From an uncultured Mollicutes bacterium (GTDB lineage Bacteria > Bacillota_I > Bacilli_A > RFN20 > CAG-826): a stretch of 64,000 nucleotides of DNA. The notes beneath the pieces are model-generated. The model worked only from the letters and a program-made list of their open reading frames with translations. It searched no databases and had not been told where the DNA came from. The DNA is taken from assembly GCA_900545015.1 (NCBI GenBank), contig UQXJ01000001.1:1-64000 (forward strand). Reading direction: 5' to 3'. The position numbers and the translations under genes were made by a program. This document shows, piece by piece, positions 8,025 to 16,152 of this stretch. Each line of letters opens with the position of its first letter. The stretch's first letter is position 1.

Positions 8025-8299
8025 TGGAAAAATTAAACGACGATCAAATCATTATCTATGATGAAGATGGGAAAGAATACTTGATGAACATTCTTTTTAC
8101 ATATGAAAATGAAGAAAGAAATGCACAATATGTCATGGTATATGATGATGCATCCCCTGAAGAAGTTATCGTTATGAGATATGATGATAACAATGAATTA
8201 TTCGAAGTTACAGATGAAGAGGAACTTAAAGAAGCTGAGGAAGTTTTAGAAGCTTATAATGAAGATCCAACTATTCAAGAAGAAAAAGAAAACATTTAA
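8024..8299 (+). CDS. DUF1292 family acidic protein (YrzB-like)
   Basis: A 91-residue, strongly acidic soluble protein with the DUF1292 pattern: D-x-x-G-K-E-Y near residue 15, a central Y-E-N-E...Y-V-M-V-Y strand pair, EEVIVMRYD and a Glu-rich end (FEVTDEEELKEAEEVLEAY). The function of the family is unknown; its genes lie between ruvX and greA or similar genes in many Firmicutes, exactly as here. The start overlaps the ruvX stop (TAATG), so the two are translationally coupled, and an AAGGAG sequence inside the ruvX end serves as ribosome binding site. Confidence 0.9.
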   Translation: MEKLNDDQIIIYDEDGKEYLMNILFTYENEERNAQYVMVYDDASPEEVIVMRYDDNNELFEVTDEEELKEAEEVLEAYNEDPTIQEEKENI

Positions 8300-8307
8300 A
8301 ACATATC

Positions 8308-8322
8308 TATTTGTGATATAAT
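8308..8322 (+). promoter_or_regulatory. Extended -10 promoter of greA
   Basis: TGA-TATAAT (TGnTATAAT) at 8314-8322 in the short gap after the DUF1292 gene, about 27 nt before the greA ATG; no good -35 box is seen, as is common for extended -10 promoters. Confidence 0.55.
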
Positions 8323-8348
8323 TTTTAAGCAAAAGTGAGGAATATAGA

Positions 8349-8828
8349 ATGACTAACCCAAAAGATATTATTTTAACTAAAGAAGGTGTTGAACAATTAA
8401 AAGCTGAATATAGAAATTTAATTGATGTTCAACGTCCTGAAGTTATTGAACAATTACAAAATGCTCGTGCGATGGGCGATTTAAGTGAAAATGCTGATTA
8501 TGATGCTGCAAGAAATAGACAAGCTGAAATTGAAGGTAGAATTTCTGAAATTGAAACTATTTTAGCTAATGCAAAAGTTGCAGAAACATCAAAAGGAAAA
8601 ACAGCACAAATTTCAAGTATTGTTACATATAAAGATTTAACAGACGATGAAGTTTATACAGTTAAAATTGTTTCAAGTATTGAAAGCGATCCTTTATCAG
8701 ATGCAAATAATTTAAAAATTTCAAATGTTTGCCCTTTAGGCGAAGCGTTAATTGGACACAAAGTTGGTGAAACTATTACAGTTAAAACTACTGAACCATA
8801 CAAAATTACAATTATTGATTTAAAATAA
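8349..8828 (+). CDS. greA: Transcription elongation factor GreA
   Basis: GreA binds in the RNA polymerase secondary channel and stimulates transcript cleavage in backtracked complexes. The N-terminal coiled coil (about 1-75) holds LTKEGVEQLKAEY and the tip ARAMGDLSENADYDAAR, with the two acidic catalytic residues in the D-LSE-N loop; the C-terminal FKBP-like domain ends with SPLGEALIGHKVGE-like residues (here CPLGEALIGHKVGE). The 159 residues match the family. A GTGAGGA ribosome binding site stands 8 nt before the ATG, and the gene has its own promoter at 8314-8322. Downstream lies the conserved hairpin that precedes comEA. Confidence 0.96.
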   Translation: MTNPKDIILTKEGVEQLKAEYRNLIDVQRPEVIEQLQNARAMGDLSENADYDAARNRQAEIEGRISEIETILANAKVAETSKGKTAQISSIVTYKDLTDDEVYTVKIVSSIESDPLSDANNLKISNVCPLGEALIGHKVGETITVKTTEPYKITIIDLK

Positions 8829-8859
8829 AAAAATAATTTAAAAATTTTAAAAAAAATAA

Positions 8860-8895
8860 AAAACCTCCTGTCGTACTTATATGAAAGGAGGTTTT
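8860..8895 (+). promoter_or_regulatory. Conserved hairpin/RBS element, copy 1 (before comEA)
   Basis: AAAACCTCCT (8860-8869) pairs perfectly with AGGAGGTTTT (8886-8895), a 10-bp stem that buries the Shine-Dalgarno AGGAGG. The 19-nt core GTCGTACTTATATGAAAGG (8870-8888) is identical in the two other copies (30374-30392 and, on the minus strand, 55415-55397). About 40 nt of A/T tracts precede it. It may be an RNA switch, or a promoter core of a special sigma factor; see findings. Confidence 0.8.
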
Positions 8896-8904
8896 ATTTT
8901 TTTT

Positions 8905-9438
8905 ATGATAAAACTAATTATTGGTGTAGTCGTAGCTACAATTATTGGTATTGTCTGCTTTACATTTATTCCAAAAGCAACAAATCCATCAAATCCAGGT
9001 TCGCAAATAGTTGACGATTCTAATAAAATCACTATCGGCATTACAGGCGAAATCGTTAAACCTGGTAATTACATTATGGAGAAAGGGTCAACACTTCAAG
9101 ATTTAATAGATAAAGCAGGTGGAATAAATAATAATGCTGATGAAAGAACGTATTTTGTTGATTTAGAAATTAGTGAAGGTGAATCATATTATATTGCCCC
9201 TAAATATGATATTGCAGATGTTTGCTCTAAAGATCCTATCGAAAAGGTTAATATCAATGAAGCAGATAAAGAGACATTAATGATGGTTAATGGCTTTGGG
9301 GACGCTGTAACAACGCAATTAATATCATATCGTAATGATAATGGCGTTTTTAATAGATTAGAAGATATTAAAAACGTAAGTGGAATAGGAAACGCTACAT
9401 TTGAAAAGGTGAAAAATTATATTTACTTGCATGATTAA
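8905..9438 (+). CDS. comEA: ComEA-like competence DNA-binding protein
   Basis: Membrane-anchored DNA receptor of the competence uptake machinery. One N-terminal membrane anchor (IKLIIGVVVATIIGIVCFTFI) is followed by a short linker, a SLBB domain (GEIVKPGNYIMEKGSTLQDLIDKAGG) and a C-terminal helix-hairpin-helix pair (VNINEADKETLMMVNGFGDAV, NVSGIGNATFEKVKNY) that binds DNA. I start at the ATG at 8905; an in-frame ATG at 8881 lies inside the conserved hairpin loop and would add MKGGFIFF. With the later start the Shine-Dalgarno spacing is a long 13 nt, so the earlier start is not excluded. comEC follows after 2 nt. Control probably acts through the hairpin at 8860-8895. Confidence 0.9.
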   Translation: MIKLIIGVVVATIIGIVCFTFIPKATNPSNPGSQIVDDSNKITIGITGEIVKPGNYIMEKGSTLQDLIDKAGGINNNADERTYFVDLEISEGESYYIAPKYDIADVCSKDPIEKVNINEADKETLMMVNGFGDAVTTQLISYRNDNGVFNRLEDIKNVSGIGNATFEKVKNYIYLHD

Positions 9439-9440
9439 AA

Positions 9441-11471
9441 ATGAAAGTATATATACTTTTATTATTATCAATATTAGGAATTTTATTTCTTAGAATTGAA
9501 TACCTTCTTGTAGCCATACTATTAGCTACTTTAATATTCTTTCTAATTAAGAGATTCAAATTTTATAAAAGCAAAAGGTTCTTAATTTGTTGTTGTCTTT
9601 TATTTGTCTTTTTTCTAGTTATAAGCAATCTAAAATTGGAGACATTTCAATCAAATGGAACGTTTGCTGGAATTATTATTAACAAGAAAAATAATTATGC
9701 TGTTTGCTTTGATGGCATAGAAAAAATATATATTTATGACTCTAAAAACGAGTTTGAATTATTTGATATTGTTAAACTCAAAGGGTCAATTTCAAATTTA
9801 AATATTAAGCCTCCACTAGAAAGCTCTTTTGATTTTAAAAAATATCTTAATTCTAGTGGAATTTATAGGCAAATGTACTATAATTCGTATACACATATAT
9901 ATAAAAGTATTATAAAAAGTAGTACATATAAATTTATGATTTTATCTATTTTTAATAATGAAAATGCAAAATCGTTTATTAAATTGATAATTTTTCATGA
10001 ATACGATAGAAATGACCCTTTAATAGAAAATATAAATAGATCAAATTTAATAGGTGTATTTACACAGTCAGGTATATATTTTTCCTTTCTTATAAATCGA
10101 ATTACTCAAATATTAGAAAATAAATTATCAAGGAAATGGTCGAAAATTTTTGTATTGCTTTTTATAATCCCGTTTCTATTAATTAATTTAACTTCATTAT
10201 CAATTTGGCGAATTCTTATAGGATATATTTTTACTCTCATTTATGAAAAAGTAGGATTAAAGAAGGATTACTTTTTAAGGGTAGGGTTGGTTTATTTAAT
10301 TCTTTTGCTTGTAGATCATCACAATCTATTTAATTATTCATTTTTTATTCCACTTATCATTTCGTTATTTTTGTTTGTGTTCAGAGAATTATTGCATTCT
10401 AGAGTGAAAATCTTCAAGAGAATTAAAATTAATGTATTTTTGTATATAATTTTTATTCCCTTTTATCTGCGCTTTAGTAGTTCAATTAATCTATTAACAA
10501 TTGTATTTAATAGCATATTAATCGACATAATTAAGATTAATTACTTCTTAGTATTTCCTTCAGTGTTTTTATTAAAGATACCATTTGTTGAATACATATT
10601 TGAAGCAGAATATTTTCTATTTTCTTATTTTAAATTTGATTTTCTAATTATTAATGCTCCTGAGATGAATATTAATCTAATGTGCTTGTATTATTTAATT
10701 TTAGCTTTCATTGCATATTTAAAAGAGATAAACATTACGTTTGTATATAGAAAAGTTTTACCATTTGTAGTAGCTTCAATAACTATATATTTTATTCCGA
10801 TTAAAAACTATATTTTTGATAAAGTTTCATTTATTAATGTGGGGCAAGGTGATGCAACATTAATACAGCATCGAAACAGAAACTATTTGATAGATACTGG
10901 TGGCAATTTGAAATATGATATTGCAACTGAATGCTTAATTCCTTATTTAAGAAAGAATAGAATCTATTATTTAGATGCGGTATTTATAACTCATTACGAT
11001 TTAGATCATTGCTATGCTTTAAGCTCACTACAAAATAATTTTAAGGTTAAAAATGTATTTGATTATAACAATATTAATAGTTATAATGGCTTCCTAAACA
11101 TATACAACTTAAATAATAATTTTAATATAAATGTAGATGAAAATAGTAAATCTTTAGTACTTGCATTTGAAGTAGGCGATAAGAAATTTTTGATTATGGG
11201 CGATGCACCGAAAGCAGTCGAATTTAAAATTTTAGAAAATAATCCAAAATTAAATGTAGACATATTAAAAGTCGGACATCATGGTAGTAATACAAGTTCT
11301 TCCATTGAATTTTTATCTAAACTGAAGCCTGAAGAAGCTGTAATTAGCTGTGGTTATAAGAACATATACAATCATCCTTCAAAAGAAACGCTTGATTCAT
11401 TAAGAAAATGTAATATTAGGGTAAGAAGAACAGATTTAGAGGGAACAATTAGTTATGTTTTCTTGCCTTAA
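9441..11471 (+). CDS. comEC: ComEC/Rec2 DNA-uptake channel
   Basis: ComEC forms the membrane channel through which single-stranded DNA enters a competent cell. The first ~460 residues are hydrophobic: two or three N-terminal helices, a soluble OB-like segment (about 70-170) and the competence domain with many membrane helices. The C-terminal 200 residues are a metallo-beta-lactamase-like domain with FINVGQGDATLI, the metal motif THYDLDH, GDAP and VGHHGSNTSS, all of which suggest an active nuclease. The 676 residues are slightly shorter than in Bacillus. It is translationally coupled to comEA, and both are followed by holA, an arrangement found in many Firmicutes. Confidence 0.94.
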   Translation: MKVYILLLLSILGILFLRIEYLLVAILLATLIFFLIKRFKFYKSKRFLICCCLLFVFFLVISNLKLETFQSNGTFAGIIINKKNNYAVCFDGIEKIYIYDSKNEFELFDIVKLKGSISNLNIKPPLESSFDFKKYLNSSGIYRQMYYNSYTHIYKSIIKSSTYKFMILSIFNNENAKSFIKLIIFHEYDRNDPLIENINRSNLIGVFTQSGIYFSFLINRITQILENKLSRKWSKIFVLLFIIPFLLINLTSLSIWRILIGYIFTLIYEKVGLKKDYFLRVGLVYLILLLVDHHNLFNYSFFIPLIISLFLFVFRELLHSRVKIFKRIKINVFLYIIFIPFYLRFSSSINLLTIVFNSILIDIIKINYFLVFPSVFLLKIPFVEYIFEAEYFLFSYFKFDFLIINAPEMNINLMCLYYLILAFIAYLKEINITFVYRKVLPFVVASITIYFIPIKNYIFDKVSFINVGQGDATLIQHRNRNYLIDTGGNLKYDIATECLIPYLRKNRIYYLDAVFITHYDLDHCYALSSLQNNFKVKNVFDYNNINSYNGFLNIYNLNNNFNINVDENSKSLVLAFEVGDKKFLIMGDAPKAVEFKILENNPKLNVDILKVGHHGSNTSSSIEFLSKLKPEEAVISCGYKNIYNHPSKETLDSLRKCNIRVRRTDLEGTISYVFLP

Positions 11472-11489
11472 TGTTGTAAAATTATTTAC

Positions 11490-12446
11490 ATGATTTATAT
11501 ACTCTATGGCTTACAAGAATTAATGATTAAAAATCGTATCAAAAAGATACTTGCTGAATTTTTTAATAATGAAGATGAAAATACTATAAAAATCGATCTT
11601 AAAGACAAAACTATAGGAAACTTAATTGATGAGATATCTCAGTTTAATCTTTTAAATCCTAAAAAAGCTATTGTAGTTTCTAACTCTGATTTTTTAAGCA
11701 AAAATTTTGATGCAAAATCTAAAGATAAGGAATTAATTGAACTTTTTGATTGTGTAAACGAACTCGACGATAATATTTGCTTAATATTTGCAACTAATAT
11801 TGAGACGCTAAGCAAAAAGAACCAATTTGTTACACTTGCCTCAGAAATTGGAAAAATTTTTGAATTTAAAAATCTTACAAAAAACGATTGGCCTATCTTT
11901 GTTAATGGATATTTCGCTAAAAGAAACATTAAAATTACGCCTGAAGCAGTAAATGAATTAGTATTACGCAGTCAAGGTAATCTTGATACCTTTATGAATG
12001 AGGCTAACAAGCTAATTATGTATAAAGGATTAGAAGGAATTGATTTAAACGATATTTACGCAATTTCATCAAAATCACTTGATGATAACGTCTTTGATAT
12101 TTTAAATAATCTTTTGATTGGAAACAAAGCACAAGCTATAAAGACGTACAGAGACATTAGAATTCAAGGTGTTGAACCAGTAGTTCTAATATCTTTGATT
12201 TCAAGTAACTTAATATTTATGCTGAATGTTTCTAACTTTTTAAAAGAAGGAAAAAAAGCAGATGAGATAGCAAGACTTACAAATAGTAGTAGTGGAAGAA
12301 TTTTTATGACATGTAAAAATCTAAAAACCATTTCTCAAGATCAACTTATTAACACGTTAAATAAACTTTTCGAACTTGATAAGGCTATTAAACATAATGA
12401 AATTGACCGTTTTTATGGTTTTGAGCTATTCTTAAGCAATTTTTAA
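11490..12446 (+). CDS. holA: DNA polymerase III delta subunit
   Basis: Clamp-loader delta subunit that opens the sliding clamp. The 318-residue protein shows the HolA layout: an N-terminal Rossmann-like domain (IYILYGLQELMIKNRIKKI, where other AAA+ subunits have a Walker A), NEDENTIKIDL, a central segment with AVNELVLRSQGNLDTFMNEANKL, and the C-terminal collar domain. No Walker motif is expected for delta. It lies 18 nt after comEC, a conserved neighbour. TAAAAT at 11477-11482 is 7 nt before the ATG and no Shine-Dalgarno sequence is present, so the gene may also be transcribed as a leaderless message. Confidence 0.9.
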   Translation: MIYILYGLQELMIKNRIKKILAEFFNNEDENTIKIDLKDKTIGNLIDEISQFNLLNPKKAIVVSNSDFLSKNFDAKSKDKELIELFDCVNELDDNICLIFATNIETLSKKNQFVTLASEIGKIFEFKNLTKNDWPIFVNGYFAKRNIKITPEAVNELVLRSQGNLDTFMNEANKLIMYKGLEGIDLNDIYAISSKSLDDNVFDILNNLLIGNKAQAIKTYRDIRIQGVEPVVLISLISSNLIFMLNVSNFLKEGKKADEIARLTNSSSGRIFMTCKNLKTISQDQLINTLNKLFELDKAIKHNEIDRFYGFELFLSNF

Positions 12447-12450
12447 ACAC

Positions 12451-12474
12451 AAAAAAATCCAGTTTCCTGGATTT
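12451..12474 (-). terminator. Terminator of rpsT
   Basis: AAATCCAG/CTGGATTT stem (12455-12474) with tetraloop; on the minus strand it is followed by seven T (12457-12451). It sits between convergent holA and rpsT and may serve both. Confidence 0.8.
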
Positions 12475-12501
12475 ATTCAAGACTAAAAAAACACTTAATT
12501 A

Positions 12502-12768
12502 TTATTTAGCTAATGAATTAACTAATTTTTGTAAGTGTGATTTTTGTCTAGCAGCTGTTCCTTTATGTTCAATACCTTTGACAACAGCTCTATCGATTAC
12601 TGAAAAAGCAACAAGTAAGTTTGCGTTTGCTTTAGCTTGATCATTATTTGCAACAGCTAATTTGACATTTTTAATAGCAGTTCTTAATTTTGATTTGTAT
12701 GAAACGTTTCTAATTCTAGCTTTTTCGTTAGTGATAATTCTTTTCTTTTGTTGTTTAATGTTTGCCAT
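12502..12768 (-). CDS. rpsT: 30S ribosomal protein S20
   Basis: S20 binds 16S rRNA early in small-subunit assembly. The 88-residue basic helical protein begins MANIKQQKKRIITNEKARIRN and ends with HKGTAARQKSHLQKLVNSL, both diagnostic. I start at 12768, where AGAGG precedes the ATG by 9 nt; the frame is open 13 codons further upstream but those would overlap the promoter. It stands alone, antisense to its neighbours holA and fmt, as in many Firmicutes where rpsT is next to holA. Confidence 0.96.
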   Translation of the reverse strand: MANIKQQKKRIITNEKARIRNVSYKSKLRTAIKNVKLAVANNDQAKANANLLVAFSVIDRAVVKGIEHKGTAARQKSHLQKLVNSLAK

Positions 12769-12797
12769 AATACTAATCCTCTTTCGATACGTGTAAA

Positions 12798-12827
12798 ATT
12801 CTATCATAATTTAAATAGTAAAAGCAA
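12798..12827 (-). promoter_or_regulatory. Promoter of rpsT
   Basis: Minus strand TTGCTT (12827-12822), 18-bp spacer, TAGAAT (12803-12798) with TGA just before the -10 box. Confidence 0.65.
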
Positions 12828-12869
12828 ATACAAATTGATAAAATAATTGAATTGAAAAAGAGGTTAATT

Positions 12870-13814
12870 ATGGATAAAAAAGAAATTAAGATTGTTTACC
12901 TAGGAACGCCGGAAATTAGTGCGAAAGTACTCGAAAAAATGATTGAAAGCGGATACAACATTGTTGCTGTTATTTCGCAACCAGATAAACCAGTTGGAAG
13001 AAAAAATATTATTACTCCAACGCCTGTTAAAGTAGTAGCGCAAAAACATTCGATTCCTGTGTTTCAACCTGAAAAATTAAGAAATGATTTTTCTTATTTA
13101 TATGATATTAAACCAGATATTTTATTGACTATGGCTTATGGGCAACTTATTTCTGACGAAATATTAAAAATTCCATCAATTAAACCTTTAAATTTACATG
13201 GTTCTTTGCTCCCTAAATATAGAGGAGCAAGCCCAATTCAAGCAGCACTTTTTAATGGAGATAAAGAGACGGGCGTTACATTGATGGAAATGGTTCATGA
13301 GATGGATGCTGGAAAGATGTTTTATAAAGACTCTTTTGCGATAAGCGAAGATGACAATTATGACACTCTTTGTGAAAAAATATCTGAATCAGCTTTTAGA
13401 TGCTTTGATAATGGAATACAAAGTGTTATAGATGGTACTAATTTAGGCGAAGAGCAAAATGCTGAAGAAGTAACATTTACTAAAAAAATTAAGCCTGAGG
13501 ATCAAATTATAAAATTTAATAATGATGCTCAAAAGATTGTAAATGACATTCGTGCTTTAACAACAAACCCTGGTGCCTATTTTATCTATAAAAATGAAAA
13601 AATTAAGGTCCAAAAGGCTAAAGCGATTGATAATGGACTTATTTTTAATCCTGGTGAGGTAATTTCTTATAATAAAAAAGAATTTGTTGTAGGAACAGCA
13701 AATGGAAAATTAAGCATTGAAATTCTTCAAAAGCCAGGGAAAAAATCAATGAAAATTAATGATTTTTATAACGGAAACCAAAATTATTTCACTGTAAAAG
13801 TAATTATTAAATGA
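12870..13814 (+). CDS. fmt: Methionyl-tRNA formyltransferase
   Basis: Formylates initiator Met-tRNA with 10-formyl-tetrahydrofolate. The N-terminal domain has IVYLGTPEISAKVLE, the folate-binding SLLPKYRGASPIQ with the catalytic H of LNLHGSLLP, and GVTLMEMVHEMDAG; the C-terminal tRNA-binding OB domain covers about 205-314. The start at 12870 has AGAGG at 6 nt spacing; a TTG 18 nt upstream also keeps the frame open but is less likely. The stop (TGA) overlaps the start of the next gene (ATGA). Only fmt is present here; no def, priA or rsmB neighbour as in the usual Firmicutes cluster. Confidence 0.96.
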   Translation: MDKKEIKIVYLGTPEISAKVLEKMIESGYNIVAVISQPDKPVGRKNIITPTPVKVVAQKHSIPVFQPEKLRNDFSYLYDIKPDILLTMAYGQLISDEILKIPSIKPLNLHGSLLPKYRGASPIQAALFNGDKETGVTLMEMVHEMDAGKMFYKDSFAISEDDNYDTLCEKISESAFRCFDNGIQSVIDGTNLGEEQNAEEVTFTKKIKPEDQIIKFNNDAQKIVNDIRALTTNPGAYFIYKNEKIKVQKAKAIDNGLIFNPGEVISYNKKEFVVGTANGKLSIEILQKPGKKSMKINDFYNGNQNYFTVKVIIK

Positions 13815-16138
13815 TAGAAATAACTTTATCTGTTCATCAACTTGTTGATTCAATTTTAAGAACTGGAGGGTTAGATTCACGTGCCTTCAATTCTTTAACG
13901 ATGCAAGAAGGGACAAAGCTACACGCAATTTATCAATCAAAACAAGATGATTCTTATGAGGAAGAAGTTTATTTTAGCTACACTTTTAATTATCAAGAAT
14001 TCAAGATTTTACTTAGTGGAAGAGCAGATGGTGTTATTTTTGATGGCGAAAGTTATACAATCGATGAAATAAAGACAACAAATCAAGAAATTGAACAATT
14101 TCATAAAGAAAATGAAAAATGGCATCTTGGTCAAGCAATATGTTACGCATACATGCTTGCTTTGGATAAAAATTTATCCGAAGTAAAAGTTACGTTAACA
14201 TATATAAGTCAAGGCGAAGGCAATACTGTAAGTAAAAAGAGATATCTATTCACGATTGAAGAACTAAAGCGCAACGTAGAACATTATTTTGATGAATATT
14301 TAACCTTTTATAAAATAATTATAAGAAACAATTTAGAACGAAATGAGAGTTTGAAAGGCCTAAAATTTCCTTTTAGCGAAATTAGAAAAGGGCAACAAGA
14401 ATTAATTGATTATTGCGTTGATGTTATTAAAAATAAAGAAACCATATTTATTGAAGCGAGTACTGGTATTGGCAAAACAATGGCATGCCTTTATTCATCT
14501 TTAAGATTTCTAAATCAAGGTGTTGATAAAATCCTATATCTTTGTCCTAAAAACTCTGAATTTTCTAATGCATTAAATGCGATGGATATTTTAAGTAAAA
14601 AAGGTTGTAAAGCAAAAGCAATTGAAATAAATGCAAAAGAAAAGATGTGTCCTTTTCATTTAGAAAAAGAATGTACTCCAGATGATTGTGTTTTCGCTAG
14701 AACTTATTATTCAAGACTCAATTCAGCGTTAAAAGAAGTACTAATTAGTGATGATTACGTAATAAGAAGCGAAGATGTTCTTAAAATAGCTAATAAATAT
14801 GAGATTTGTCCGTTTGAATTTTCATTAGATTTGTCTTTGTACGTTGATATTATTGTTTGTGATTATAATTATGCATATGATCCTTTTGCATCTTTTAAAA
14901 GATATTTTGAATATCCAGATAAACAATACAATTTAATTGGATTAGTGGATGAAGCACATAATCTATTGTCAAGAAGTAGAGATATGTTTTCTGAATGTTT
15001 ATCTATATCTGAATTAGAAAAAATAAAGAAAGTTGTTAAAAAGACAGACAATAAAAGAATAAAAAGTGCCATCAGAAAATTGTCGAGAAACATTAATTTA
15101 TTAAAGAAAATGGATTTTTCGCAAGAAGAAATGATTATTGAACAAATCGATGATGATTTTATTTATTCTATTAAAAATTTGTACGATGCTATTAATGAAT
15201 ATAAAGATAAAGGTGATTTTAAAGGGATAAATAACGAAATAGGCAAAATTTATCGATTTATTAAAACATACACTAATTTAACTAATGGTTATAAAATCAT
15301 TCTTTCGAGTAAAAATGATGATATAACTTTTAACTTAAAATGCATTGATGCTAGTGAATTTATAAGAAATAAAAAGGCATTATTTTATTCAAATATTTTC
15401 TTCAGCGCGACACTTTCACCAATGGATTTCTTTGTAAATACACTGCTTGGAAATGATAACTATGATAAAAAGAGAATAAGTTCACCATTTGACTCAAAGA
15501 ATTTTAAAGTTTTAATAGATGCAAAAACATCTATAAATTATAAAGATAGAAAATTAACAATAAATACGGTCGTTGATGAGATTATGCTTTATATTAGTGT
15601 CAAAGTCGGAAATTATATTGTCTTTGTCCCATCTTTTGAATATTTAGAATTATTGGAAGATAAAATTAACGATAGTTTATTTATTTTTCAAAAACGAAAT
15701 ATGAAAAGCGATGACCGAGAAGAATTTATTAATAAATTTGAAACAAATCCTGCTAAAACGCATGTTGGTGTTTGCGTTTTAGGTGGCACTTTCAGTGAAG
15801 GACTTGATTTAACCGGAGATAGACTAATAGGAGTAGTTGTAATTGGTGTTGGACTACCTCAAATTAACTTCGAAAATAACTTAATTAAAGATTATTATGA
15901 AGAAAAAAATGGTAAAGGTTTTGCCTTTGCTTATTCGAATCCTGGAATAAATAAAGTTCTACAAGCGATGGGAAGAGTAATTAGAACTGATGAAGATGTC
16001 GGAAGTGCTCTGCTTATTGATAAAAGATTCGGCTATAAGGAATATAAATCAACAATTTTAGAGAAATATGAAAATACTATTTTTATAGATAAAAAAACTG
16101 ATATTTTAAAAGAATTAACAACTTTTTATAAAAAATAA
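13811..16138 (+). CDS. XPD/DinG-type Fe-S helicase with N-terminal PD-(D/E)XK nuclease domain
   Basis: Two joined modules are visible. Residues 1-170 look like a RecB/Cas4-type nuclease: EGTKLHAIY, GRADGVIFDG, YTIDEIKTT (the D...E-x-K core) and a QAICYAYML helix. Residues 190-775 are a superfamily-2 DNA helicase of the DinG/XPD group: Walker A EASTGIGKT, four cysteines (CPFH, EC-TPDDC, ICPF at about 284-336) placed as in the Fe-S domain, DEAH (LVDEAHNL), SATLSP and the final QAMGRVIR motif VI. The combination suggests a DNA-processing enzyme for repair of lesions or structured DNA; the exact substrate is unknown. It starts inside the fmt stop codon. Confidence 0.85.
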   Translation: MIEITLSVHQLVDSILRTGGLDSRAFNSLTMQEGTKLHAIYQSKQDDSYEEEVYFSYTFNYQEFKILLSGRADGVIFDGESYTIDEIKTTNQEIEQFHKENEKWHLGQAICYAYMLALDKNLSEVKVTLTYISQGEGNTVSKKRYLFTIEELKRNVEHYFDEYLTFYKIIIRNNLERNESLKGLKFPFSEIRKGQQELIDYCVDVIKNKETIFIEASTGIGKTMACLYSSLRFLNQGVDKILYLCPKNSEFSNALNAMDILSKKGCKAKAIEINAKEKMCPFHLEKECTPDDCVFARTYYSRLNSALKEVLISDDYVIRSEDVLKIANKYEICPFEFSLDLSLYVDIIVCDYNYAYDPFASFKRYFEYPDKQYNLIGLVDEAHNLLSRSRDMFSECLSISELEKIKKVVKKTDNKRIKSAIRKLSRNINLLKKMDFSQEEMIIEQIDDDFIYSIKNLYDAINEYKDKGDFKGINNEIGKIYRFIKTYTNLTNGYKIILSSKNDDITFNLKCIDASEFIRNKKALFYSNIFFSATLSPMDFFVNTLLGNDNYDKKRISSPFDSKNFKVLIDAKTSINYKDRKLTINTVVDEIMLYISVKVGNYIVFVPSFEYLELLEDKINDSLFIFQKRNMKSDDREEFINKFETNPAKTHVGVCVLGGTFSEGLDLTGDRLIGVVVIGVGLPQINFENNLIKDYYEEKNGKGFAFAYSNPGINKVLQAMGRVIRTDEDVGSALLIDKRFGYKEYKSTILEKYENTIFIDKKTDILKELTTFYKK

Positions 16139-16152
16139 AGAATGATATACTA

